Under the pieces are notes generated by a model, which saw only the letters and a program-made list of their open reading frames with translations, was not told the origin of the DNA and did no database searches. From DASZQY01 sp048498575 (GTDB lineage: Bacteria; Pseudomonadota; Alphaproteobacteria; Rhizobiales; Kaistiaceae), in contig JBEHXS010000014.1 of assembly GCA_048498575.1 (NCBI GenBank), forward strand, positions 1 through 29,619: a stretch of 29,619 bases of DNA, given 5' to 3'. The stretch's first letter is position 1; the number at the start of each line of letters is the position of its first letter. Positions 7,051 through 14,849 of the stretch are shown piece after piece. The translations under genes and the position numbers were made by a program.

Positions 7051-7764
7051 TCAGGCCAACGAGAATATCTTGGCGCGGAAGACCCAGCCGGCGATCGCGC
7101 CGCCGACCAGCGGCATGACCAGGAAGAGCCAGACCTGCGCCAGCGCGTGGCCGCCGACGAACAGCGCGGGGCCGAGGCTCCGCGCCGGGTTCACGGAGAC
7201 TCCGGTGACCTGGATGAAGACGATGTGGATCATCACCAGCGTGAGGCCGATGATCAGCCCGGCCGGATGACGCGCCGTCGACTGGGACTCGTGCGTGACG
7301 CCTAGGATGACCGCGGTGAAGATGAACGTGCCGATGATCTCGGCAAGGATCGCCGAGACGACCCCGAACTCACCCTGGTAGCCGGGGCCCCAGCCATTCT
7401 GCCCGAGGCCGGCGGCGCCGACGTCATAGCCGGAGCCTTTGCCCTTCACGATCAGCAACAGCACCAGCGCACCGACGATGCCGCCGACGAGCTGCGAGAC
7501 GATGTAGCCGATCGCGGTATCGGTGCGCATGCGCCCGGCCGCAACCATGGCAACCGTCACCGCCGGATTGATGTGGCAGCCGGACACCGGCCCGATGGCA
7601 TAGGCCATGGCCGTCACGGCAAGGCCGAAGGCGAACGCCACCGGCAGCATGCCGACCGGAAACGCCGCGCCGTAACCGCCCAGCACCACGGAGCCGCACC
7701 CGATCAGCACCAGCACAGCGGTGCCGACCAGCTCCGCCACGTATTTCTTCACCGTCTCGCTCAT
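7051..7764 (-). CDS. aqpZ: Aquaporin Z family water channel
   Basis: A 237-residue major intrinsic protein with six predicted spans and the two NPA half-helices, at N66-P67-A68 (HINPAVT) and N192-P193-A194 (VNPARS). The selectivity-filter residues aligned to E. coli AqpZ are F46, H180 and R195. His at the second position and the absence of the large GlpF-type loops favour a water channel over a glycerol facilitator. The E. coli filter threonine (T183) is replaced by V189. The start at 7764 has a GAGGGG ribosome-binding sequence nine bases upstream. The gene is divergent from the LprI-like gene, and a cluster of CGCGAAT repeats lies 26 bases before the start, suggesting specific control. Confidence 0.95.
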   Translation of the reverse strand: MSETVKKYVAELVGTAVLVLIGCGSVVLGGYGAAFPVGMLPVAFAFGLAVTAMAYAIGPVSGCHINPAVTVAMVAAGRMRTDTAIGYIVSQLVGGIVGALVLLLIVKGKGSGYDVGAAGLGQNGWGPGYQGEFGVVSAILAEIIGTFIFTAVILGVTHESQSTARHPAGLIIGLTLVMIHIVFIQVTGVSVNPARSLGPALFVGGHALAQVWLFLVMPLVGGAIAGWVFRAKIFSLA

Positions 7765-7789
7765 TCGATTTTCGCCCCTCGCGTTTCCT

Positions 7790-7815
7790 CGCGAATTTTG
7801 ATTCGCGGCGCGAAT
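7790..7815. repeat. Three alternating copies of a 7-mer upstream of aqpZ (operator-like)
   Basis: The 26 bases hold CGCGAAT, four bases, ATTCGCG, one base, CGCGAAT: three perfect copies of one 7-mer in alternating orientation, making two overlapping palindromes. On the minus strand a CATAAT hexamer sits at its upstream edge (7814-7819) and could be the aqpZ -10 box, placing the repeats near the transcription start. The block also contains a GATTC, the GANTC site of the alphaproteobacterial CcrM methylase. The binding factor is unknown. Confidence 0.45.
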
Positions 7816-7908
7816 TATGACACGGGGCGCGCGTGCGGAAGGGAGCGAGTGCCAATAGCCCCGCGCGGGGATATCATGGCGTCGGCCACCAGCTTTCGGA
7901 GACCCGCC

Positions 7909-8274
7909 ATGCGTCGTGTTCTCACTCTGCTGCCCGCCCTCCTTCTGTTCGCCGGCGGCGCGGCAAGCGCCGCCAGCTTCAACTGCGCCAAGGCGAAGAC
8001 GCCCGACGAGAAGGCGATCTGCGCCAGTTCCGCGCTCTCCGACCTCGACACGCAGATGGCCACGCTGTTCGGCGTGCGAATGAAGATACCGATGCTGATG
8101 GGAAGCCGCGGCGCGGCGCAGGATGAGCAATCGCAGTGGTTGCAGTCGCGCCATGCTTGCGGCGCCAGCGCGTCGTGCCTGACGGCGAGCTACAAGGGCC
8201 GCATCTCGGTGCTGAACTCCGAACTCGACGCGGCGATGCAGGATTACTGCGTCAAGCTCGGCATCTGCGGATAG
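7909..8274 (+). CDS. Secreted LprI/DUF1311-type cysteine-rich protein
   Basis: A 121-residue exported protein. The first 22 residues form a Sec signal peptide ending in ASA. The mature part follows the LprI N-terminal (DUF1311) pattern: FNCAKAKTPDEKAIC, then LSDLDTQM, then QSQWLQSRHACG..ASCL..SYKGRI. Six cysteines allow three disulfides, so it should be periplasmic. Some members of this family (M. tuberculosis LprI) inhibit lysozyme, but most are uncharacterised, and I would not assert that activity here. The ATG at 7909 has a GGAGA sequence eight bases upstream and starts the signal peptide directly. An upstream in-frame ATG at 7876 is less likely. The last 31 bases overlap the 3' end of the convergent PAP2 gene. 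Confidence 0.85.
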   Translation: MRRVLTLLPALLLFAGGAASAASFNCAKAKTPDEKAICASSALSDLDTQMATLFGVRMKIPMLMGSRGAAQDEQSQWLQSRHACGASASCLTASYKGRISVLNSELDAAMQDYCVKLGICG

Positions 8275-9518
8275 CGCGGGGCAAGTACCGGCACCGGCTG
8301 TAGAGCATCCGCCGGTTCGGCTCGCCTCCGTTCCAGCCGCAGGCCGACGATCAGCGGCACCAGCAGCGTTGCCGCGATTGCCGCGTAGACGAAAGCGCGC
8401 GCCGCTTCGACGTCGATCTCGGCGCGGGAGATCGCCACCCACATCGCGATGAGCACGGCGCCCGACGCGATCGCCGTCAGGCGTTCGGGCGTGCGCCACG
8501 GCAGGTCGGTCGCGATCAGCGCGCGGATCAGCACGATCAGCGGCGCCGCGACGATCAGGTCGATCAGGTAGTGCATGCCGAGACCGAGCGTCGCGAGGAA
8601 CGTCAACAGCAGGAAGGCGCCGGCAGCGACCTGGACCGCTTGGCGCATCCGCCGCGTCGCCAAGAACAGGAGCGTCGCCCAGGTGATGTGGAGCGACGGC
8701 ATGGCACCGCGGAGATCGAACTGGTTCGTGTCGATCTCCGAGCTCTTCGTCAGATAGTCGCGACCGATATGCAGCATCGGGAAGGCGTGGCCGAGATATT
8801 CCAGCGGCCCGATTGCCGGCATGATCGCGTAGAGCGCGTAGCCGATCACGGCGGTAGCGAGGAAGCCGGGCAGAATGCCGAGGCCCGGCGTGCCGCGCGG
8901 ATTGCGCGCCTCCAGCCCGGCAACCGTCGCCTGAGCCATCGGCAGCATCAGATAAACGGCGCCGCACAGCAGGCCGAGCGGCGGGAAGTCACGGAACAAG
9001 TAGGCGACGACGGCCGCCGGCTGGACGCCGAAGAGCTCATCGATGCGGATATAAAGCGCGTCGTAGATCGGATTGAAATAGTGCGCCGACAGCTCGAGAC
9101 AGAACAGCATCGTCGGGGCGCACAAGGCAATGATCGACGCTGCGGCAAGCAGGTCGACGTAGGCGCTACGCTCGGCGCCAGCCGTGCGCACGATCCGGAA
9201 GACAAGATAGGCGGCCGTGACCAGCGGGATGGCGACGCCGCCGATGCCGGCGGCTTCCGCCACCGGGAAGCGCAGCGCCAACGCCAGCCCACCCGACAGC
9301 ACGGCAGCGCCAAGGGCCAGGCGCAGGACAATCGTCCTCTCGCGGGCATCGACCGCGATCAGGACGATCACGATCGTCGTCATGCCAAGCGGCGAGGAAA
9401 GCAGCGACGGCAGCGTCTCGTGCGGGGGCGTGGCGCCGATCAGCGGCGCGATGATTTCGATGAGGACCAGGACGGCGGCTGTGACGGCCGCGGCTTCCCG
9501 ACACCCTTTGAACGCCAT
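8244..9518 (-). CDS. PAP2-superfamily (Aur1/Ipt1-like) integral membrane phosphatase or lipid transferase
   Basis: A 424-residue polytopic membrane protein with roughly ten or more hydrophobic spans. Near the C-terminal half it has the PAP2 catalytic blocks: RGAMPSLH (S275, H277) and GMHYLIDL (H316, D320), the His-His-Asp arrangement used by acid phosphatases and by inositolphosphorylceramide synthases. The form PSLH with HYLID is closer to the Aur1/Ipt1-like branch than to the classic PSGH phosphatases. Substrate cannot be deduced. Likely choices are undecaprenyl pyrophosphate, phosphatidate or a head-group transfer in the periplasmic leaflet. The ATG at 9518 begins the first charged/hydrophobic segment. 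The gene is divergent from the ABC-F gene, and its tail overlaps the LprI-like gene by 31 bases. Confidence 0.85.
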   Translation of the reverse strand: MAFKGCREAAAVTAAVLVLIEIIAPLIGATPPHETLPSLLSSPLGMTTIVIVLIAVDARERTIVLRLALGAAVLSGGLALALRFPVAEAAGIGGVAIPLVTAAYLVFRIVRTAGAERSAYVDLLAAASIIALCAPTMLFCLELSAHYFNPIYDALYIRIDELFGVQPAAVVAYLFRDFPPLGLLCGAVYLMLPMAQATVAGLEARNPRGTPGLGILPGFLATAVIGYALYAIMPAIGPLEYLGHAFPMLHIGRDYLTKSSEIDTNQFDLRGAMPSLHITWATLLFLATRRMRQAVQVAAGAFLLLTFLATLGLGMHYLIDLIVAAPLIVLIRALIATDLPWRTPERLTAIASGAVLIAMWVAISRAEIDVEAARAFVYAAIAATLLVPLIVGLRLERRRAEPADALQPVPVLAPRYPQMPSLTQ

Positions 9519-9654
9519 CTGTCGCCTGTAGTTGCGGCCCGTCGACGGCGGCAATGTGCGGCTGCGGCGTAAATATTGCCTTACATCCCACCCTGACTTT
9601 CGTCGTGTCTTCGCCATTGCCCTCGGGCACGCGGCGCGGCACAAGGGCGCCGCC

Positions 9655-11544
9655 ATGCTGCATATCAACGACCTCACCTACCGCATCGGCGAGCGCCTGC
9701 TCATCGACCACGCCACGGTTGCGCTCCCGACCGGGGCCAAAGCCGGCCTCGTCGGCAAGAACGGCGCGGGTAAAACGACGCTGTTCCGGCTGATTTCGGG
9801 GGAAATCGGCCCGGAAGGCGGTTCGGTCAGCCGCTCCAAGCACTCGCGTATCGGCCAGGTAGCGCAGGAGGCGCCGGGTGGCCCGGAGGCGCTGATCGAC
9901 GTCGTGATGGCGGCCGATACCGAGCGCGGCGCGTTGCTGGCCGAGGCCGAGACGGCCGACGACCCCCATCGCATCGCCGAGATCCACACGCGGCTTGCCG
10001 ACATCGGCGCCCATTCGGCCGAGGCGCGGGCGGCCTCGATCCTCGCCGGCCTCGGCTTCGACGAGGCGACGCAGCACGGTCCCTGCTCGGCGCTCTCCGG
10101 CGGGTGGCGCATGCGGGTGGCACTCGCAGCGACCCTGTTCACCGAGCCGGACATCCTGCTCCTCGACGAGCCGACCAATTACCTCGACCTCGAGGGAACG
10201 GTGTGGCTCGAAAATTTCATCGCGCGCTATCCGCACACAGTGCTGATGATCAGCCACGACCGCGACCTGCTCAACCGCGCCGTCGAGATGATCGTCCATC
10301 TCGACCAGGGCAAGCTCACGCTTTACCGCGGCGGCTACGATTCCTTCGACCGCCAGCGGCGCGAGCGGCAGGCACTCCAGGTCAAGGCGAAGCACAAGCA
10401 GGACGAACAGCGCGCCCACATGCAGTCGTTCGTCGACCGCTTCCGCTACACCGCATCGAAGGCGCGGCAGGCGCAATCGCGCCTCAAGATGCTGGAGAAG
10501 ATGGAGCCGATCGCAGCGATCGCCGACGACAGCATCCTGCCGTTCTCCTTCCCGCAGCCGGCAAAGCCGATCGCGCCGCCGCTCATCACCTACGAGGACG
10601 TCTCGGTCGGCTACACGCCGGGTGTGCCGGTGCTGCGCAAACTGAACCTCCGGATCGACGACGACGACCGCATCGGCCTCCTCGGCTCCAACGGCAACGG
10701 CAAGTCGACGCTGGCCAAGCTGATCGCCGGGCGCATGCCGGCGATGGATGGGCGCGTGCGGCGCCTGCACCGCATGGAAGTCGCCTACTTCGCCCAGCAC
10801 CAGCTCGACGAATTGAACCCGGCCCAATCCGCCTACGACCACATCCGCGAGCTGATGCCGGATGCCTTCGAGGCGCAGGTGCGCGCGCGGACCGGCGCCA
10901 TGGGCTTCACGCGCCAGAAGATGGACACCCCGGCGAAGGATCTCTCCGGCGGCGAGAAGGCGCGGCTGCTGCTTGGGCTCGCGACCTTCACCGGCCCGAA
11001 CCTGATGATCCTCGACGAGCCGACCAACCACCTCGACATCGACAGCCGCGAGGCGCTGGTCGCGGCGCTGGCCGATTACACCGGGGCGGTCATTCTCATC
11101 AGCCACGACCGCCATCTGCTGGAGGCCTCCGTCGACCGCCTGTGGCTGGTCGCGGACGGCACGGTCCGCCCCTTCGACGGCGACCTCTCCGATTACCGCA
11201 CCATGGTCCTGGACTCCCGCCAGGGCCGCTCGCCGACCCGCGCCACGCAAGCCTCGATTGCCGGCGGCAACGGACAGGAGCGCCGCCGCGACGCCGCGAA
11301 GCGGCGCGAGGAAACGGCGCCGCTCCGCAAGCGGGTGAAGGAAGCCGAGACGAAGATCGCCAAACTCCAGAAGGATCTCACGGCGCTCGACCAGAAGCTC
11401 GCCGACCCGAAGCTCTACAACCGTCCGCTCGACGCCGCCTTTCTGGCGAAGGAGCGCGCCGACCTCGTCCGCACCATCGCCGCGGCGGAGGACACCTGGC
11501 TTGCGGCTACCGCGGCGGTCGAGGAAGCACAGGCAGCGGAGTAG
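9655..11544 (+). CDS. ABC-F family ATP-binding protein
   Basis: A soluble 629-residue protein with two ABC ATPase domains in tandem and no membrane spans, the hallmark of ABC-F factors that act on ribosomes rather than in transport. Domain 1 has Walker A GKNGAGKTT (about residues 34-42), signature LSGGWRMR and Walker B LLLDEPTNYLD. The inter-domain linker (about 235-300) is charged and helical. Domain 2 has GSNGNGKST (about 345), LSGGEKAR and LMILDEPTNHLD. A coiled-coil tail of about 90 residues, rich in Lys, Glu and Arg, resembles the YheS/Uup C-terminus. The ATG at 9655 has an AAGGG sequence seven bases upstream. It most resembles the housekeeping YheS-like group. Nothing here points to antibiotic resistance. 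Confidence 0.93.
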   Translation: MLHINDLTYRIGERLLIDHATVALPTGAKAGLVGKNGAGKTTLFRLISGEIGPEGGSVSRSKHSRIGQVAQEAPGGPEALIDVVMAADTERGALLAEAETADDPHRIAEIHTRLADIGAHSAEARAASILAGLGFDEATQHGPCSALSGGWRMRVALAATLFTEPDILLLDEPTNYLDLEGTVWLENFIARYPHTVLMISHDRDLLNRAVEMIVHLDQGKLTLYRGGYDSFDRQRRERQALQVKAKHKQDEQRAHMQSFVDRFRYTASKARQAQSRLKMLEKMEPIAAIADDSILPFSFPQPAKPIAPPLITYEDVSVGYTPGVPVLRKLNLRIDDDDRIGLLGSNGNGKSTLAKLIAGRMPAMDGRVRRLHRMEVAYFAQHQLDELNPAQSAYDHIRELMPDAFEAQVRARTGAMGFTRQKMDTPAKDLSGGEKARLLLGLATFTGPNLMILDEPTNHLDIDSREALVAALADYTGAVILISHDRHLLEASVDRLWLVADGTVRPFDGDLSDYRTMVLDSRQGRSPTRATQASIAGGNGQERRRDAAKRREETAPLRKRVKEAETKIAKLQKDLTALDQKLADPKLYNRPLDAAFLAKERADLVRTIAAAEDTWLAATAAVEEAQAAE

Positions 11545-11554
11545 CGACGGCGGC

Positions 11555-11974
11555 TCAGAAGAACGTGACGAGGAACGCCGCCGCTTCGTCAGAAATGCTG
11601 CCGATCTTGTTCGTCGCCTGGCGATAGAACTTGAAATTGATCTCGGTTTCCGGACGCCCATCATCCCAGGCTGTGAATCGCTTCAGGTCGTCGCGCCCAA
11701 GCGGACGCGTTGCCGTCGCCGTGCGGCGGACCACGATCGTCACGCGCGGAGTCTGCCGTTCGATCCCGGGCTTCCGCGCGACCGCTTTCGCCGACGTAAC
11801 GACGCCCTGCGCCAGCAGGCCGTGGCCGCCCTCGGTCTCGCTCGCAAACACGAAGATGAGGTCGCCGGCTGCAATGCGCTTGCCGCCGTACATCGTCTTT
11901 TGTGCAGCGAAGGCAAAGGTCTTGGCGTCAGCGTCCCGGATTTCGGCCCTGACGAGAAATGCGGGGCGCCCCAT
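11555..11974 (-). CDS. Conserved small protein of unknown function next to holC
   Basis: A 139-residue soluble protein with no signal peptide or membrane span. It begins MGRPAFLVRAEIRDADAKTFAFAAQKTMYGGKRIAAGDLIFVFASETEGG, a strand-rich, charged segment that looks like a compact beta-barrel. The phrase on being a small molecule or nucleic acid binder is only an impression; the pattern is loosely like PUA/EVE-type folds, but I cannot confirm this from sequence. Similar uncharacterised proteins occur in rhizobial genomes. It begins three bases after the holC stop on the same strand, so it is translated from the same transcript. It ends ten bases from the convergent ABC-F stop. Confidence 0.75.
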   Translation of the reverse strand: MGRPAFLVRAEIRDADAKTFAFAAQKTMYGGKRIAAGDLIFVFASETEGGHGLLAQGVVTSAKAVARKPGIERQTPRVTIVVRRTATATRPLGRDDLKRFTAWDDGRPETEINFKFYRQATNKIGSISDEAAAFLVTFF

Positions 11975-11977
11975 GCC

Positions 11978-12427
11978 CTACGCCTTCTTCTCCCAGCGGC
12001 CGTTCGGCGTCTGCTGCCAGTAGGTGGCGTCGTGGCCGGCGGCCTTGGCCGTCGTCCATTCCCCGCGGGCGCGATCGACGGCGTCGGGGTCGTTGCCGTC
12101 GAACAGGATCACCACGCGCTGGTAGGCAGCGTGGTCCGCCGTCGTGGCGCCATCGGCAAGAAAGCGCACCGTCGCACCGTTCGGGTTGTCATCGGCGGCG
12201 GTCAGCCAGACGGGCTGTTCGCTCGCGCGCGCCTCCTTGGCCGTGCCGTGCGGCAGGAAGCTGTCGTCGCGATAGGTCCACAGGTGCGCGTCGAGAGCGT
12301 CGCGCCGCTCCTCCGAGCCGACCTGCACCACGACGCGCCACTGCCGTTCGAGGCTGCGCTCGAGCAGCCCGGGCAGCACCTGCTCGAGGGGCTGGCTCTG
12401 GAGGTGATAAAACAGAATCTCGGTCAT
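11978..12427 (-). CDS. holC: DNA polymerase III chi subunit
   Basis: Chi is an accessory subunit of the replicative polymerase clamp loader and contacts single-strand DNA-binding protein. The 149-residue protein has the family start MTEILFYHL, the central block LDAHLWTYRDDSFLPHG and the later block RVVILFDGNDPDAVDRAR, and ends in a Trp-containing tail (WEKKA). In many Proteobacteria holC directly follows pepA. Here it follows lptD by 79 bases on the same strand, while pepA lies nearly 5 kb away in the opposite orientation. It is followed at three bases by the unknown 139-residue gene. Confidence 0.93.
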   Translation of the reverse strand: MTEILFYHLQSQPLEQVLPGLLERSLERQWRVVVQVGSEERRDALDAHLWTYRDDSFLPHGTAKEARASEQPVWLTAADDNPNGATVRFLADGATTADHAAYQRVVILFDGNDPDAVDRARGEWTTAKAAGHDATYWQQTPNGRWEKKA

Positions 12428-12506
12428 GCGGCTCGCGGGCCCAACCCGCCCAGTGGCTTTACAGAATAGCGCCGCGCACCGACGCGCACCGCACCGGCCC
12501 CCGTGC

Positions 12507-14849
12507 CTAGTACGACATCCTGTTCAGGTTGCTCGAAATGGCGCTACCCCCGAACGTGCGCAGCGCGAGGCGGAAGTCGAACGTGCGGCTCGGCTGGTCG
12601 CTGGCATAGGTCTCGCCGTAGGCAAAGGACAGCGTGAGGCAATCGTTGTCAAAGGCGAAGCCGAAGGAGTCGCTGGCGATCGATGTCTTGGCGATGTCGT
12701 AGGTCATGGTACCGAAGGCGCGCCAGTTTTCGGAGAGATTGACCGAGGCGGCGCCACGCACCACCGAGGACGGCGTCAGCAGGCCGTCGTTCGGGTTCTC
12801 GCGAAGATAGAGGTAAGCCGCGGAGGCAGTGACCGGGCCGAGCGCGCTCGTCGCCTGCAGCTCGACGCGGTTGACGTTGAAATTGGTGTGATCGAAGCGC
12901 GCACGGCCCTCGATCCGCGGGCCGACGCCGCTGTCCAGCGCGAGCCCGGCGACATAGTCGGAGAAGTTGCTTTCGAGGCCCGAGTAAGCGCCGACGTTCG
13001 AGGTGTCGGCCGCGGCGTAAGGATTGGCGCCGGCGAGCTGGATGGACTCGCCGAAGGTGCCGTCGACCGAGGCGCCGTTGGCGAAGGTGCTGTTGTAGTG
13101 GACGCCGATGTTGGCGCGCGTGCCGGTCTCGACGCGGTCGTAGCCGGAGTACTTGTCGCGATCGAACAGGTTCGACACGTCGAACACCAGGCTCTGCGCG
13201 TCGTTGTTCGGCAGGTTGCCGGAATCGATCTCGTTCGGCCGCGCGATCACCTGGACGATCGGCTCAAGGATCTGCGTGGTGTTCGGGCCCGAGATCAGGA
13301 GCGGCAGGCTCCACTCGAAGCCGACCGCCGGCGTGACGCGGAAGGCGGTCGTATCCGGCCCCAGCGCCGTAGTGCCGTTCAGCGCGAACGCGTCGCCACG
13401 CAGCGAAGCGAATGGCGTGAACACCTGGCCGCCCGGCGTTACGAAGCGGCGCTGCCAATCGACCTCCTGGGTGGCGCGGACTTCGCTGCCGGCGACGCCG
13501 TGGTAGTAGGTGTCGGAGCCGATCATGAAGGGATCGTCTTCCTCGCGCTGCACGTTGGCGACGTTGGTCGTCAGCGTGACTTCGCCGCCCGCGACGTCGT
13601 CCCACTGGCGCTCGGAATCGATCACCGGGGCCACCCACGCCTGGCGTTGCTGGTCGTAGAGGCCGGGGTCGGAAATCGGCGCCGCCGAGGGATCGGTCAG
13701 CACCTGGTAGTACGAACTCCGCGCCTCGAAGTAGTTGCGATCGTGGATGCCGGTCAGGTGGATCGTCGAGGTGGTGATCGCCGAGTCGGAATCGATGATG
13801 TTGTAGTCGCGCGTGAAGGAGCGGTCCGAAAGCAACGTGCCGTCCCAGCCCAGCGTCCAATCCTGGTTCAGGTTGAAATCGCCGGTGGTGCGAAGCGCGC
13901 CGCGCAGCGTGGCGTCGCCCGGCGTGCCGGAGAATGCCTCGGGCGCGAGCTGGTCGATGCCGGCGACGTGGATCGTGTACTGGCCATTGGTCAGCCGCTG
14001 GCGGAACTCACCCTCGAGCATCACGCCCTGGCGTGTGAGGAAGGTCGGCGTGAAGGTGAAGTCGTAGCTCGGATTGAGCGCCCAGTAGTACGGCACCGAG
14101 GCGAAGGCGCCGAGATGCGCCGAGTAGCCGAAGCCCGGCGTCAGGAAGCCGCTCTTGCGCTTCACGGTCGAGTCCGGCACGCCGAAGTACGGCAGGTACG
14201 CGATCGGCTGGCCGAAGAACTCCAGCGACGCGTTCGTGAAGTAGATCATGTGCTCTTGCTGGTTGGCCACGATCTTCTCAGCCTTCACGTCCCAGAGCGG
14301 CGGCCGCTCCGGGTGTTCCGCGCAGGTCTCGCAGGCGGTGTAGGTGCCGTTGGTGAACGTCGTCACGCTGCCGCCCACCCGCTCCGCCTTGTCGGCGGCG
14401 AAGTGCGTGCGCTGGGGTGTGTCGACGCGCAGCGACTGCACGAAGCCGTCGCGGAAATTGTCGGTGACGTCGAAATATTCTGAGTAGAAGGCGGCGCCGC
14501 TGGGGTCGACCAGCTTCACGTTGCCGGTGGCGATCAGGCGGCCGTTGCCCTTGTTGTAGGTGAGCTTCTCGGCCTCGAGGGTGTAGCCCGCGTAGTAGAC
14601 CTTGACGTTGCCGACCGCCGCGACCTGATTGCGGTCGTAGTCGTAGACCATCTGATCGGCTTCAACGAGCATCTTCTCGCCGGGCGCGGGCTTGGCCACG
14701 GCGAACGGCACGGGCGCATCGATGGCGGCGGTTTCAGCCCGGGCGCCGGAGGGCACTGCCATCGCGACGAGCGAAAAAAGCGCCGCGGCAATGACCATCG
14801 CCCCGACGCGCAGCATGACCCCGTCGCGGCGCGGCTGCGCCCCCCTCAT
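12507..14849 (-). CDS. lptD: LPS-assembly outer-membrane protein LptD
   Basis: LptD forms the outer-membrane barrel that, with the lipoprotein LptE, inserts lipopolysaccharide into the outer leaflet. The 780-residue product has a signal peptide (cleavage expected after GARA near residue 40), an OstA-type beta-jellyroll at about residues 60-180 (VEADQMVYDYDRNQVAAVGNVK) and a long alternating beta-barrel. The last residues (SNLNRMSY) end in an aromatic, as barrel substrates of BamA do. I count three cysteines: a CxxC pair after the jellyroll (CETC) and one near the C-terminus (DNDCLT), against four in E. coli. The ATG at 14849 overlaps the lptG stop as ATGA, which fixes the start. surA, its usual next gene, is not downstream; holC is. 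Confidence 0.96.
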   Translation of the reverse strand: MRGAQPRRDGVMLRVGAMVIAAALFSLVAMAVPSGARAETAAIDAPVPFAVAKPAPGEKMLVEADQMVYDYDRNQVAAVGNVKVYYAGYTLEAEKLTYNKGNGRLIATGNVKLVDPSGAAFYSEYFDVTDNFRDGFVQSLRVDTPQRTHFAADKAERVGGSVTTFTNGTYTACETCAEHPERPPLWDVKAEKIVANQQEHMIYFTNASLEFFGQPIAYLPYFGVPDSTVKRKSGFLTPGFGYSAHLGAFASVPYYWALNPSYDFTFTPTFLTRQGVMLEGEFRQRLTNGQYTIHVAGIDQLAPEAFSGTPGDATLRGALRTTGDFNLNQDWTLGWDGTLLSDRSFTRDYNIIDSDSAITTSTIHLTGIHDRNYFEARSSYYQVLTDPSAAPISDPGLYDQQRQAWVAPVIDSERQWDDVAGGEVTLTTNVANVQREEDDPFMIGSDTYYHGVAGSEVRATQEVDWQRRFVTPGGQVFTPFASLRGDAFALNGTTALGPDTTAFRVTPAVGFEWSLPLLISGPNTTQILEPIVQVIARPNEIDSGNLPNNDAQSLVFDVSNLFDRDKYSGYDRVETGTRANIGVHYNSTFANGASVDGTFGESIQLAGANPYAAADTSNVGAYSGLESNFSDYVAGLALDSGVGPRIEGRARFDHTNFNVNRVELQATSALGPVTASAAYLYLRENPNDGLLTPSSVVRGAASVNLSENWRAFGTMTYDIAKTSIASDSFGFAFDNDCLTLSFAYGETYASDQPSRTFDFRLALRTFGGSAISSNLNRMSY

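Noticed and set aside
9655..11544. ABC-F protein as an antibiotic resistance determinant
   Set aside because: The sequence has the YheS/Uup-like housekeeping layout with a coiled-coil tail, and no resistance or mobile genes are near it.
9166..11664. An 832-codon minus-strand open frame opposite the ABC-F gene
   Set aside because: It lies antisense to an unmistakable ABC-F protein, is Arg/Gly/Ala-rich with no motif, and is the usual by-product of high third-position GC.
12474..12491. Direct repeat GCGCACCG at the holC/lptD junction as the scar of a mobile element or inversion
   Set aside because: Eight bases in GC-rich DNA are too short to be evidence by themselves, and I found no matching copy at the pepA/surA junction.
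12426..14483. A 685-codon plus-strand open frame opposite lptD
   Set aside because: The product has shadow composition (Arg/Ala/Val/Gly-rich) and no family features, while lptD on the other strand is clear and start-coupled to lptG.
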